Positions 28,870 through 42,630 of a DNA stretch of 64,000 nucleotides are shown here, piece after piece. Source of the DNA: Zygnema cylindricum (Eukaryota; Streptophyta; Zygnematophyceae; Zygnematales; Zygnemataceae); NCBI GenBank assembly GCA_037447655.1, contig JBBHKE010003482.1, positions 1-64,000 of the forward strand, given 5' to 3'. The notes under the pieces were generated by a model. The model did no database searches. It worked only from the letters and a program-made list of their open reading frames with translations, and was not told the origin of the DNA. Numbering within the stretch: the first letter of the stretch is position 1; each line of letters begins with the position of its first letter. The position numbers and the translations under genes were made by a program.

Positions 28870-29350
28870 ATAATGGAGAGAGGGACAGACAAAATAAAAA
28901 GTGAGATTGACTGAGATAAAATAAATACAAAAATTAAAATAGGGTGACAAGAACAAAAATAGAGAGAGAAAGAGAAATATATCAAGTGTGCGACAAGCAA
29001 AATACTTAACAATGCCAACACACTTCATCATGTGTATCGCTTAACATTTACAAAACATGGATAAATAAAATAAGAGCAATCGTGATTGCAAGAACATCAA
29101 AATGAATTACAATTATAAATTACTACAATAATACACTTAGAGCTAAATTTAATCTTTTTCACTTAAGAATCACAAAGAGGTTCACCGCAAAAAAACTACG
29201 ATATGTACAACAAAATACCTATTTTTCAAACGTAAATAAAATAATCATCTACATGAATGAAAATTACATCGCCCATAAAAATTCTCCTTTGTAACAGATA
29301 ATAATCTATTAACATTCACTAACTCATGTACAACTTTGTTTGGAAGTCCT
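28870..29350. other. AT-rich spacer, nothing recognised
   Basis: A-rich sequence between the palindrome cluster and the hAT element. No coding or repeat structure beyond base bias. Confidence 0.4.
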
Positions 29351-29362
29351 CATATTAATTGG

Positions 29363-30504
29363 TAGTGTTGGGTATCGGGTAGTTTCATATTGCGATAATT
29401 TTGATATTCGATATATCGAATATCGATCGAGGAAAGCCTTCGATATATCGTACCGCGACCAACATAAATTATCGCGATATATTGTATTTTATAAAATAAA
29501 AAATTTATTTGATATGTTGTTTTAGTGATAACGACAATTTTTCTAAAACGCGACGTACGACGTGATTTTCGTTCCGTGACTTAAAAGGTAACGCCGCAAA
29601 ATGTAACTGACGAAAAAGTACTAATAGTGTAATATTAATTCATAAAGTTACTTATTTAGTATGGACTACAGTACATAACTTCACATATGAAAACTTGAAA
29701 CCCACACTAATTTAGTCAAAGTATGATATGAAAAAAAAATTGCTGACAGTTCGTTTCAGGCATGAATTTTTATTATTATTTTTATTTATTAATTTTTGAA
29801 GTGTACAACATGAGAATTATTATTGTTATTTTTATTCAATATTTTATGAAGTGTATAAAATGTGATATTTTATTCTTATTTTTATTAATCATTTTTTGAG
29901 GTGTAAAAAATGTGAGTTTTAATTATTATTTTTATTTATTATTTTTTAAAGTGCATAAAATGTGAACTTTTATTCTTATAATTAATTATTTTTTGAAGTG
30001 TACAAATTGAAAATTTTTATTCTTATTTTTATTAATTGGAGTAGCAGTAGTTACCTGCAGCAGAGTAGCTAGTACTGCTTAATATCTAGCTAGTACTATC
30101 AGTACAAATTGTACTCATCGTCATCTAGTGCTAGCAGCCGGAGCACATTCAGAATTATCCAGAACACTAGTTCTGGGTCGGCAATAACTAAGTTGCTAAT
30201 CAATTTCAATTAGTGGGTTCTCAATTAATCCATTTACAGTTTCCGATTCGCAGTTTCGTGAAAAAAAAAAAAAACCATCCTCCACCACTTAGACAGCTGT
30301 CCTTCTCTTCTTCCGAGAATTAACTAGCAAGATTTTTTTTTTTTTAAAGCTTCAATATATTGGCGATACGATATATTGGCGATATATCGGCGATATATCA
30401 CGATAATTTGAAATTCGATATATCGAAGCGATATATCGATTATCGGCTACCTGAAATTTGATATATATCAAATATCGGCAAATGGTCCTCGATACCCAAC
30501 ACTA
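29363..30504. mobile_element. Non-autonomous hAT-superfamily element, 1142 bp
   Basis: Perfect 15-bp terminal inverted repeats TAGTGTTGGGTATCG, flanked by a perfect 8-bp target duplication TTAATTGG at 29355-29362 and 30505-30512. Both features are diagnostic of hAT transposons. Subterminal regions are crowded with CGATATATCG-type palindromes. No transposase frame is present, so it would need a helper. The intact target duplication suggests no later end loss. Confidence 0.92.
29766..30030 (+). repeat. Degenerate ~60-bp tandem repeat inside the hAT element
   Basis: About four to five units with the pattern TTTTTATT ... ATTTTTTGAAGTGTA(C/T)AAAATGTGA. It makes up the AT-rich core of the element. 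Confidence 0.7.
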
Positions 30505-30659
30505 TTAATTGGAGTTAAAAAAACTCGATGACATTCCCACAATCCATTTGTGTGTTCCTCCATCACATTCAGCTCACTGAATGAAATCCTGTGGCTGCAT
30601 CAAAGAAAAAAACAATTCAAAGTAGTTTGTTAGCAAATTGAATGACATTAACGTGTAAT

Positions 30660-31095
30660 TTTAGTGGGCGAGTAAATGGGAGAGGGAGAAAGGGAAGGAG
30701 AATGGAGTGGATATGGAATGGAGCCCGATGGAATGGAATGGAATGGAAGGAAAGGAGGGGAAGGGATGGAAGGACGAAGGGAAGGAAGGAAGGAGAGGAA
30801 GGAAATGGAATGGAACGAGAATTTAATAACAGAGGGTGAGAGAAAGGAGGGGAAGGAGGGAGGAGGAACGGAGTGGATAAAAGGTGGAAGGAAGGAGGAT
30901 GGAATGGAATGGGGGAGGAATGGAGGAAATGGAATCAGACAATGGAAGGATGGAAATGGACAATGGAACATGGAATGAAGGAATGGAAGGAATGGATAGT
31001 GAAACAGAAGTGCTTAGTGAGAGTGTTATGAGGAAAAGGGAAAGAGAAAGAGAGAAGGAGAGGGAAAGGGAGAAGGAAGGGGGGCAAAGTCAATG
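30660..31095 (+). repeat. GGAAT/GGAAG polypurine tract
   Basis: Near-uninterrupted purines with GGAATGGAAT, GGAAGGAAGG and AGAGAAAG units. All long open frames across it, on either strand, are compositional. Confidence 0.9.
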
Positions 31096-31199
31096 AAGAG
31101 GGAAACGGAGGGACGCTATATATGGCAAGGGAGAAAGAGCCGCCACACGCGAATCCATGGAAGCGAAATGAAAGTGGCGGAGACATTTTCGCCTGCTTC

Positions 31200-32700
31200 C
31201 TCGTGAAACAAAAGAAATTTGTATATTTGCCAAAATGACGGTACAACGTCAGATCCCTAAAAAAAAAACAAAATGTTTGGTTGGATGTGATTCGTACAAA
31301 GAGGGATCCAATTTTCTGTGGATAGTCCGCATTTGGCGTTACTTCGAACCAAATATCACCATTGCCAAATGTTGTATTTTTATTCTATTTATTTTACCCA
31401 TTAACTCTAATTTGTGGTCCTTTAATCACTTTGACCCCTTATTAACGTATACATTAATTCTAATTCATGGTGAAATCACGTCTAAAAACCACATTAGAAT
31501 AAAAAATTACGGTACATTCGTTCGTTTCCACCGAAACATGATACACATTGACTTTAATTGGACACGAAACATATTATAGTGATTATATAAACAGAATAGC
31601 GAAAAATCACATGAAGTAAGCGTTCGCATTTTCAAGACGTTGTATGTGGGCGTGTAATTACACACAGTTCAATTATTTAACTGAAAGTTAGTGACCTCCC
31701 ACATGCAAACTTATTTTATATTCACACTTCAAACGAGGAGATTGTAGGGGAATGTGTGCGAACGTGGTTTTTGGCGACGAGGTTGAACCCTTTTTTTAGC
31801 GAACGTTCGTATGAATGCGCGTATGATTTAAAATTTAATTTTTTAAATTTCAACAAAAAAGGTACATTTATGTACGGTCTGGCATCGACCGTACACCACA
31901 CTAATTATATATTACTGTACTTTCGGACTTCACGCTATTTTGTACGGTACATCAATTAACGTCAAGGAAAAATTAAAATAACGAATCTTATTTCAAGAAA
32001 AAAATCAAAATTTTGAGAACCCAAATTAGTGACCTTGACACTAATAACGATTCGCGGTGTACTGTAATGGTGATGGGCAGTGTAAAGCTATTAACACTAT
32101 TTTGGGGTCCAAGAGCGAAAAGACCAGGCACAACAGCAATGATACGTTTTGTTCTTACGTATCGGAGTTCCTCGATACGCTTCTCGCTGCGCTATATCGT
32201 AAAAGAAATATGTTTCTGTATGGGTATCAAACGTGATATATTGTAATCTCAGACGATACGATGCGCAACCCTACTTGAAAATCATACTTTTTACTCTGAA
32301 GCAGAGATCGCAATCAGTAAACCGAAATTGTGACCGACCGTTAACCGACCGCCCACGCCAAATACGGAACGGATTCGGTTGCCAAATTTTGAGGGTCGGG
32401 CGGTTGCGGTCGGTTGATTCACCAGAAAAAAAAACGGTCGGTTACGGTCGGTCAACCAAGAAACAAAAAAAAAGAAAAAATTGTACTGTCCATACAATCC
32501 AACATTATTGTATTTTGTACTCTTTGGTATCGTGGAAGTACGTGACATCATGATCAGCGTCGCAAACCTGACACGGTAGTAACACTATTCATTTCGCAAT
32601 TTTTAGGGAACGCGACAAAGCATCGCAAATCTGACACGGTAGTAACACTATTCATTTCGCAAATCTTAGGGAACGCGACAAAGCGTCGCAAATCTAACAC
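31200..32700. other. Repeat-derived intergenic DNA
   Basis: It contains a reverse-type end of the MITE family at about 32036-32060 (CACTAATAACGATTCGCGG), CGGTTAACCGACCG-type tracts at 32320-32460 related to blocks A and B, and a tandem duplication of about 67 bp at 32558-32702 (TCGCAAATCTGACACGGTAG). No exon seen. Confidence 0.5.
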
Positions 32701-32702
32701 GG

Positions 32703-33254
32703 TACACCGTCAATCGCTATTAGAGTAAAGGAATATATAGCGGAAAAAAAAATAGTGTTATTAACACTAATCGGGATTTTTTTTTTTGAAAAATATAATA
32801 TATACTAATTAATCCCTAACTGTAATTTGGGTTGTCCTGAATAATAAATATCCGCCCTTTCGATGTCTACATTAATATGTGTACCCGTACAAAATCTGAC
32901 AATTCGTACGCCGTCGCGCTGTTCACACGGTCGACGGACGAACATATGAGAACGTGATTTTTGTTGACGAGTTTGCGTCTCTTTCTTCCAGTGCACATTC
33001 ACATGTGTGCGCAATAATGTTAAGTGTCTTTTTATGCCTTTGTAATTCAAAAAGTACCATTTCATATGGAAATATCCAATCCGTACGCCACACTATTTCC
33101 ATCACAGTGTACTTCCATTATTAACACTAATTGAATAAAAAACCTAATTAGAATAATGGAAAAAATAGAATTATGGATTGTATTTCGGGTTTTTTTTTTT
33201 AGAAAAAAGGGCACCGAATTGGCGTTATATACTCTAATAGCGATTGACGGTGTA
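32703..33254. mobile_element. MITE with perfect 24-bp TIRs, TA-flanked, 552 bp
   Basis: The ends are perfect inverted copies starting TACACCGTCAATCG and running into CTATTAGAGT. Counting the outer TA as the target duplication, the TIR begins CACCG. No open frame of note. TA target duplication suggests Tc1/mariner-type mobilisation. Confidence 0.82.
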
Positions 33255-33911
33255 CTGTACCATAGTTCAAAAGTAGATTTTTTTATGGTAGTCCTTTGGT
33301 GGGCGCACAAAACTCGCGCAACGTAGGCACTGTATGTGTGTGCGTCGTGCACAATCCTGTACGAACGTCCGAATCTGACGTAAGATCAAAGTACACCGCA
33401 CGCCGCCGGACGTAAATTTTTAGCGAACTGACACGGCGTAGGATGACATTCCGTGGGAAAAAAAATCGGGAAAAAAAAAACCGGGAAAATTCTCAAATAA
33501 CGTAGTTTATTCAATATTTTCATTACTCTAATTAGGGATATTTTCCAAGTACCGTAATAAATGAAAGTACGTTGTCTCTAAAATAGAGTGGTGTACGATC
33601 AGTGTCATACCGTACATAAATGTATATTTTTAAGTTAAAAAGTACAATAAATTAGTTTTAATAACCGCGGATGCATGAGAATGTGCGTTCTAAAAAGGGA
33701 AAAAATCCATGTTCCCATTCACACATATTCGTCTGACAGCTGCGTTTCGACCGTGTGAACGCCAATGGGATTGGTCCGTAGATTTTGGTAATTTTTTTGG
33801 CAGTGTGATATTTTTGTTTTTTTATCGTCCTATACTGCCTGGTTGGTCAATTTGAGACTTTATTTAGTTTGGCCCTCAAAATTGCAGACGCTAATATGAC
33901 AGATTGTCCTT

Positions 33912-34737
33912 TCGTAAGTTGTGTTATGGGCTTTTCATGTAAACTTCTTAAATCGCCTACTTTGATCAACGACCGTCCGATCGTCCGAATCTGGCGGTTT
34001 AAGTAAAAAGTCGCTTAAAACTCACCGAAAAATATTTTTTTGTCCTATTTTTTTTCATATTTAGACATGATGTTCAATTCTCTATCGATCCATGTGCAAC
34101 TCAACCCTGTTACTATTTTATTTCATTTTGCGGCCAATACAATATGGGTCTTAAGGCCATATTGTATGTTTTGCATACAATAGGCATATTGTATGGGCGT
34201 ACAAAGCGTCGCAAATCTGACACGCTACACCGCCAATCGTTATTAGCGTTGTGTACGCTAATTCCGTCCCGCTTTTTTTTATTTTTATTCTCAAATAGAA
34301 TTATCCACACTATTTAAAAAAACCCTAATTCTCAATTAGAATAGACGATTTCTTCGAAAATTTCCAAATTCCCAATTAGCGTAAACCACGCTAATTATTC
34401 GTATACGCTAAAAAAACTTACACGCTAATAACGATTGGCGGTGTAGTAACAATATTCATTTCGTAAATCTAAGGGAACGCGACAAATCGTAATTTTTGGC
34501 TTATTCATACGTTGTACATTACAGTAGTCAATTTTGTACTTTTTCGCTTACGGGCGGGCACGGATAGTCGCGAGAAATCGAGTTTCGGTTAACTTTTATT
34601 TTCGTAAACGTCGGTCGGTTAACGGTTAACAATTTTGGAGCGTGACATAACCCGGTCGGGCATCGGTTACTCAGATTTTGAAATAAAAAAAACGGTCGGT
34701 TTCGGTTATGTAAAATTTTGACTTTTGCGACCTCTGC
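33912..34737 (+). repeat. Dispersed repeat block, copy B (upstream of UNC50)
   Basis: Homologous to 13861-14461. It is interrupted by the MITE at 34226-34445, which gives an order of events: block duplicated first, MITE inserted later. It ends about 330 bp before the UNC50 start codon. Confidence 0.85.
34226..34445. mobile_element. MITE with perfect 24-bp TIRs, TA-flanked, 220 bp
   Basis: Ends TACACCGCCAATCG...TTAGCGT and the exact reverse complement at 34422-34445. Same family as 32703-33254. It lies inside repeat block B; the matching site in copy A has no such insertion, an empty-site proof of mobility. Confidence 0.88.
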
Positions 34738-34974
34738 TCTGAAGTCTGAACGGCGTCGTTTACGGGGGTCGATGCTGCACTGTTGTAATGTTCCTGGGCA
34801 GTATTGACTGTCTTCCATTTCATGGTGCATTCTCTTTTCTTGCAATCACAATTGCCCTCTTGCTAGGCAATTTTCAGTCCAGTTAGTTCTCTTTCTCCAC
34901 GTCGCTCTTCATTGCCTGCTATATTTGACCGGGTTTTCCTGATTTGTTTTGACATCATATTAACTTCAAAGCGC

Positions 34975-34980
34975 CACGTG
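34975..34980. promoter_or_regulatory. G-box CACGTG upstream of UNC50
   Basis: Present as GCCACGTGGC, 84 bp 5' of the UNC50 start codon. Its position fits a proximal promoter or 5' leader. Confidence 0.4.
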
Positions 34981-35063
34981 GCACCTTTTTTCTTGGCCGT
35001 CACGTCGCATTCTCTTGCCCTCAATCTTAATCATTCTTACCGAAGCTTCTTGACTGCCAGAAA

Positions 35064-37397
35064 ATGCTTCCTACAATGAGCGTAAGCAGGGCAGGCCCTC
35101 GGGCGGCCCCGACTCGTACAAGCTCACACGTTCCCCATTATCTTCGAAGGATTGTGAAGGTGCATAAATGACTTCTTTTGTTCTGAATTTATGGCAAGAG
35201 AGATTGAAAGAGCCCTGGTTCCTACGGGAGGGAAGCTGACACCGGGAAGTTTGCTGACATGGCACGTTGCAGTGGCGTCAGATGGACGTTGAATACACGT
35301 TTTGGCAAATGTTACATCTTTGTATATCTCCAAAGATTGTGTGAGTCAGTCTTTCTATTTTCCTTTCAGTTATTAGGTCGGTTTTAAACTTTTCTTGTCT
35401 CTTAGCTCCTTTGTCGGGTTTTACGCACATTTTTTGTTTTGTTTAGGCTTTGAAGCAGGTTTTGTTACCTCAAATATCTGTAGTTTGATTGGGAACAGTC
35501 TACATTTCCGCATCTTTCTGATTGGGAGTATGGTTGATGGTGTAATTTGAACAAGGAACATAGGCCACAAACTGTTTCTATCAGTCAAGTCTGTTGATTC
35601 TTTTCGCTGAAGATATTTCTGCAGCAGGGCTGACATTGAACATGTGCGGCTGTAATATTGCAGGTACCAGCACACAAAGTACCATAAACGTGCGAACTAC
35701 ACCCGTCTCTTCTTCTTTTTTATGTAGTTTTCATCAGCTGGATCCGCTAAAAAAAATATGGGGGTGGCTTGAAGTTCCAATAGAAGAAGCAGGCATCATT
35801 TGAAGAGAAATGTTGAAGGTTTAGGTTACAAATGGTTTTGATTTAAGCTTACAATAGCGTTTGATTCCTAGACTTGCTGCCAATTCACACTACAGGATGC
35901 TGTGGTTGCAGAAACTAAAAATCAATGGGCTCGAGATGACCCGGCTTTTGTTGTCATTATCTGCTGCCTCCTTGCGGTTGCTTCTTTGGCCTTCTGTGCT
36001 TGGTGAGCTTTCTTAAAAAAAACCCTAAAAAGCCACAGCATGATTGTTCTTTTCTGCACATTGTTCATCCCAAAGCTAGTCACGCCTGGAGATGCTAAAT
36101 AGTAATCCAGGGTCAATGCAGCTATGGAGACAGCTTCGCTCAGGCAGGAGTAACCGTTCTTTGGATAGTGCTCCTAGATTTTCTTCTTTTGGGCATCGGC
36201 CTTGCCTCACTCTGCTGGTCAGTGGCATCCCTTTACTTCCATCTTCTCGTCCAGTTGCCTGGATGGGCAGGGACGTTGTCGCACTATTTTTTGCAATTAT
36301 TGCTGTTGCATCGAGACTGTTCATTCAAGTCATCTTATGAATGGCAGAAAGTTTACTCCAGGTATTGAGTGATGTTGGAAGCTCCAATTATGGTTGAGCA
36401 TTTCGTACTTAGTTGATTGCATCAAAGATAGGACTTTCACACCGTGCCTTGGTTGAAGTCGGTTGCAGTTTTCTGTCCAATCAGTACCTACGAGAGGAGC
36501 CTACAGGGCCAACACATGTGGTGGAACAGCGGGTTGAGTGGTAGGACTCCCTTTACTGCATGTGCAATGTCTTTCATGTATATATACTCTTGTAGAGCAG
36601 GCTCAGCTGATAGTTATCAGAAAGTAGTGAACGCGTACATCATTGGCTCCTGAAAAGGCTGCGTTTCTGGGTGTGTTGCAGGCTCTATTCCTTTGATGTG
36701 CATTGCAACTCCTACTTTCCAGTTTTCATCTTGCTCTATGGTACGTAACCTGTCTTCCTAGGCTCTGAGGAACATGGTGGAGGGAAAAGATGGAAGCTGC
36801 AGATTGGACAGCGCTCTCTGATTTCTCACATCTGTGACGCCACTTGGGGGATGAGCAGTTTTGCAGTACTTCCTCTCGCCGCTACTTTTGGCTCCTGGCT
36901 TTGTGCCTGCCCTTCTTTCGAACACGCTTTATGCCGTGGCATTTTCATACTATCATTATGTGAACTTTCTTGGCTATGATGGTGGGTCCTCACCCTGCAC
37001 CCTGCTGTAGAACTGTATCTTATTATTGCTGCAGTTATGTGGTTTGAATCAGTTGAGCTCAGCAGGTTCCACTTTTGTTTGTCGCAGTGTTGCCATTTTT
37101 GGAGCGAACAACTGTGTTTCTTCTACCAATTGGAGCTATAGCAGCTGCTTTTCCATTCCGTAAGTGCTTGTTAACTTCTTTACTTTCTACAACTATTCGG
37201 TGCAGAACAAGCAAGCGTATGCATCCCATTTTGACTTGACAAGGGCTAAGAAGTGTTTTCGGGAATGTGTTGGGATTTGTTCCTTATATTGGCCAATACA
37301 TCATGGTACTGATCTTGCAGTGTTGGTTGGGGGGTGTGCAGTTATTTTGGCGAGATTCAATCCGACACGATGTCTGATGGGCTTCTACTTCAGCTGA
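35064..37397 (+). CDS. UNC50: UNC-50 family Golgi membrane protein, 10 exons, complete
   Basis: Multi-span inner Golgi membrane protein linked to ARF-GEF recruitment and trafficking of membrane proteins in animals and yeast (GMH1). Exons: 35064-35159, 35273-35340, 35664-35689, 35912-36002, 36122-36217, 36469-36540, 36682-36740, 36859-36981, 37088-37159, 37321-37397. The sum is 780 nt, 259 aa plus stop, matching the usual length of the family (about 250-260). Landmarks: MLPTMSVSR start, PHYLRRIVKWRQMDVEYTFW, KYHKQTKNQWARDDPAFV, YLREEP, HVVEQRVEWLYSFDVHCNSY, LQYFLSPLLLAPGF, SYYHYVNFLGYDVLPFLERT, RFNPTRCLMGFYFS. Predicted five to six membrane spans. Exon 3 is only 26 nt. Every junction keeps phase. 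Confidence 0.96.
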
Positions 37398-39013
37398 TGT
37401 GACCGTCTGCTATAGAAAGGCATACCGAGCTTCTAAGACTTTCAACATAATGGGCAGCAGTTTCTGCAACCTGAAGAAGGTTCCTAACATGTTTTTTTGG
37501 CAAGCCTGCAAGATATATGGTCATTGCGTTGCACCAGTTTCACTTCTGTGTTTTGAACAACAGCCGCTAAATACGATTCTGCAATGTTCAGTGTTGTGCA
37601 ACATGGTGTAAAGGTGCAATGCTGCAATCGCCTCACTTCTTGAAACAAAGTTGAGTTCTTGATGTGAGATTGTCGAGAGCGTTTCCTGAGGTTGAGCCTC
37701 AGATCGTAGCAGATATTCCCTGCTAACATTTTTTTCGAATCCTTCTCTCCACCATAGCTCCTTGTAACGCTGCAACTTATTGTCACTGTTAATATGGCAG
37801 AGTGTGATGTTGGGCAACTCGATCATGTGCTGCCCACTTTTGAAGGAACTGCTAGTTTATCTTTAATGATAAGTTTTAGCCCTCAGAATTTCCCTTTTTA
37901 ATGTTAGGTTAGGAATCTTAGTATTGTGTAAGCACTACAGTAGATCTTGAGTTCCCAATCGTTTGTATGAGGAAAGTTGTTCTCTATGTAACAAGAACTA
38001 TTACCTTCTTGCTACCAATTAATGGTTATTGCTCGGTAACCTCCGTGTATTTTAATCACATGTACGAGGAGATGTCTGGAACAGTACGAGTTTTTTTCCC
38101 CTTCATACTTCTGTCTTTCACATAAATTCTGAATTCAAATTCAAGATATGGTTCCATATAATACTAAATCCCATCTACATATATGGTTACCATATTAGTG
38201 AATACCTTTACCTGATTTCTGATACAGACATCGTCAGATGGAGATTATGCAAAAGAGGTGTTGCCTGATTTTTCTCCAGGTTCAAAGTTTACAGAATAGT
38301 ATCGGCTGCTGTAAAGATGCTGCAGGGTTGTTTGTCAGTGACCTTTCAAGGACTGTAATCAGGTTAGAGATTGAAAATACATCTTGATTTGTTATGTGTC
38401 AATTTGATCTTGACATTCTTGTAGCGTTCGTTTACATTTTTTCCTTTTTTTTTTTTGCGTTTTTGGGTTTTTTTGCTTTTTACCTCACTCTTAGTCAGAT
38501 GGTTTGCCAGCCCCGTTCCCAATAATAATTGTTTTATACAACCCTTTGTGCCATTTATTTCATGCAGACTAACAATGCAAATCTGTTACATGGGACATGC
38601 TATGAAAGGGTTTGCAACTTCTGTCATTTAAAAACCAGTTCCATCACCTTTCTTGACGGAGAGAAATTTCAGGGCTGCGTGACTGACAGCGAGATGATCT
38701 CACTGTGAGTGACAGGAAAATCTCAAAGTTCACAGCACAAGTGTTCTTAGTAGGGACGTGAGTTAAACAGAATAGTCATTCTTAATAGCTCATTTTCTTG
38801 TCACCTCTGCATTAACAATACTCATAACACATGCATATACACAACGTTTCAACATAGATAAAGCTCGATTTCACAGTTAACACAACAAACTTAAACATTT
38901 TATTCAACACAGACCGACTGCCGTGTCAAGTGGATGGTACTTATTATAAAAAATAACACAATTCAGGATAGTCCTCCTGCCCAGACACCAATAATTCAAG
39001 AAGCCACCACTTG
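37398..39013. other. UNC50-LysRS intergenic region (tail-to-tail)
   Basis: Contains the 3' ends of both genes. No further exon was recognised; AT-rich, with no strong repeat. Confidence 0.5.
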
Positions 39014-40398
<1,385 letters not shown>

Positions 40399-41690
40399 CT
40401 GTCACAAGCACCCAAAGAGATTTTATTGAGTTAAAAAAATAAATTAAGCTCTCAATTCACTAAAAAGAACACTCACTCGACTAGCAGCACATAAGAATTG
40501 GCGATAAAATTTGGTATGTCTATACGTGTAAAAGGAAGTCATCTGAAATCCCCGCATACGCATTATTTGTGTTTGCATCATCGAAATACCAATAACCAAC
40601 TTTCTTTTACAATCCAATTTTGCTGATGAATGTGATTATCGCAAGAATCGCCAATAGCTGAAATCGCAAACGTATAGACCATGCAAGTGCAAGTGCAAAA
40701 TATTAAGTACAAAATGAACTACGATAGCCTGTCATGGGATCAGGTGACACGTGTCATGTGCATCTGCTATCATCATTTCCACAAAACGTATATTGCAAGT
40801 GTTTTGCAAATTATGGGGCCATAAATGGTCACGATATGGACAGATGTGCTTGATAGCAAACATCAAGATCCTTCAAAAATATTACATACCAAGTGTCAAT
40901 TCTTTTATCCTCTATGAGAAGGATCACTACATGTTACAGATAGCCATAAAGTTATGAGGCATCTCTGGAGAGGACAGAAATAGTCGTATAAATCTTCTCC
41001 AACATGTAAGAGAAGATTTTACATGCCTAGTGAATGTATGTTAACATGCACCTATGCCTCCAATTTGAATGAGACAATTGTAAAAGATTTTGTTCCTCTC
41101 AAGGTGTGACAGCAAAACAGTGAAATCCACAGTAAGCCACATAGGTAAGGAACCAGTGTGCTCCACCCTTCTAACCAGAATATGACACGTGAAATTTATT
41201 TTGATATGTATCACCAGAAAAATTATGAACTCTACACTTTTGTGACTGCAGCACCATGATGTAACTGTGCAGTAGATTTACCTGCTACATTGGAACTTTA
41301 AGCTTACTCCCCTGAATCAAAAGGTGTTAATTAGCCATCCAGGATGAAGATTGACGAAACGGAAGGACAGACATGGTAGGGCACCCCCCACAGTTAGTGG
41401 ACTCCATCTAGTCAGCAATTTAGTTGACACAATAACAAAGCCAATTCACACAATTACATGCATTATGTTTTTCAGGTGAGGTGAGGCCGACATTTACTCG
41501 TGTTTCCTACTAAATGTTAACATCTTACTTCCACCTCCAAAACCAACACATTAGGAAATAAAAAACAAGAGTGGTCCATATGATCACAGTATATCAATAA
41601 ACAGCCATTGCCTCCTCTCCCTTCCCCTCTCCTTCTCCCCCTCCCCCACTCCCTCCCTCTCCTTAAACCCCTACCTCTCCCTCTCCCCCT
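40399..41690. other. Spacer upstream of the LysRS fragment, no exon recognised
   Basis: Scanned on the minus strand for LysRS motif 1/2 and for the missing aminotransferase end. Neither was found. No repeat structure stands out. Confidence 0.5.
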
Positions 41691-41757
41691 CCCACTCTGT
41701 GATAGTCGAGAGGGAGAGGGAGAGGGAGAGGGAGAGGGAGAGGGAGAGGGAGAGGGA
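41625..41757 (+). repeat. CCCTCT tract followed by (GAGAGG)n tract
   Basis: A pyrimidine run (41625-41695) faces a GGGAGA run (41708-41757), giving an inverted arrangement able to fold back. The second run abuts the solo LTR. Confidence 0.85.
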
Positions 41758-42467
41758 TGTTGTTTTGGAAACCTTTAGTCCTCTCTATATCTAGTATGCG
41801 AGAAAGAGATTCAAGACTTAGTCACTTTTGTGGACAGACTGAATTATAGTAGACAGGTGTTAGTGTGGTATGTAACTCCGAAGGGAGTACACAGGCTTGG
41901 TACACTCCAGGGACACGTGTGAGTCCGTGAGACGGCGGACAGAGTCAGCCGTCATTTTGGGAAGTGAAATATTGACTGCGCAGTCATTTCAAGTACTTAT
42001 CCCGTCATTTTCATTTTGGCGGTGTGCAATCATTTCAAGTACTTATCATTTTGGCGGCAGTCAAAAATTAAGTTTGATGTAAATATTTTCGTCTGATAGG
42101 GTTTAGGGTTCTAGTAGACTCACTTATATATATAGGACTTAGATTACTCTTGTAGGTAGGAATTCCTTGTATGCAAAATCTGTGAATCTGTGAAAAATTT
42201 GGGGTTTATCAATTATAAAGTTCATTGTGATCTTTTGGCAGAAGTGGTTGAAATTCTGCATGTGGGTTCCTTGTGTTATTGTCTTTACTTTGGCAAATTT
42301 GCAGGCCTATTGTGTCCGGTTTGCTTGAGATTCGTTGTGAAGTCAGCAGTATGTGGGTTTATCGTGAGAGTTTCCTACTGTTTCCTACTGTGTGCCTGTG
42401 TTATTATTATGGCAACTGCTGGTGCTTCTTCTACTTCTTCTGTGACACCACTTGCCTCATTACAACA
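41758..42467 (+). mobile_element. Solo LTR, plus orientation, 710 bp
   Basis: Starts TGTTGTTTTGG and ends CTCATTACAACA, so it has TGTTGT/ACAACA inverted tips typical of LTRs. A near-full-length homologue lies in opposite orientation at 44582-45275. An internal TATATATATA (about 42125) could be the U3 TATA box. Flanking 5-mers (AGGGA and GGACG) do not match, so one flank may have rearranged. No internal retrotransposon genes are attached. Confidence 0.78.
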
Positions 42468-42630
42468 GGACGTACCTCTTTCCACACTATAATGGATCCC
42501 GTTTTACCCTTTTATACCTTTTTGGTCCACTTTATTAATAGTTTCTATTTTCTCCATTTTCCGACTCTTTTGAGATACAACTAAATTCACAGTATCAGTG
42601 GTTCAAAGAGTGGACTAAAACTTGAAAATG

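Noticed and set aside
30642-31246. Overlapping frames of about 100 codons on both strands
   Set aside because: GGAAT/GGAAG polypurine tract with compositional reading frames only.
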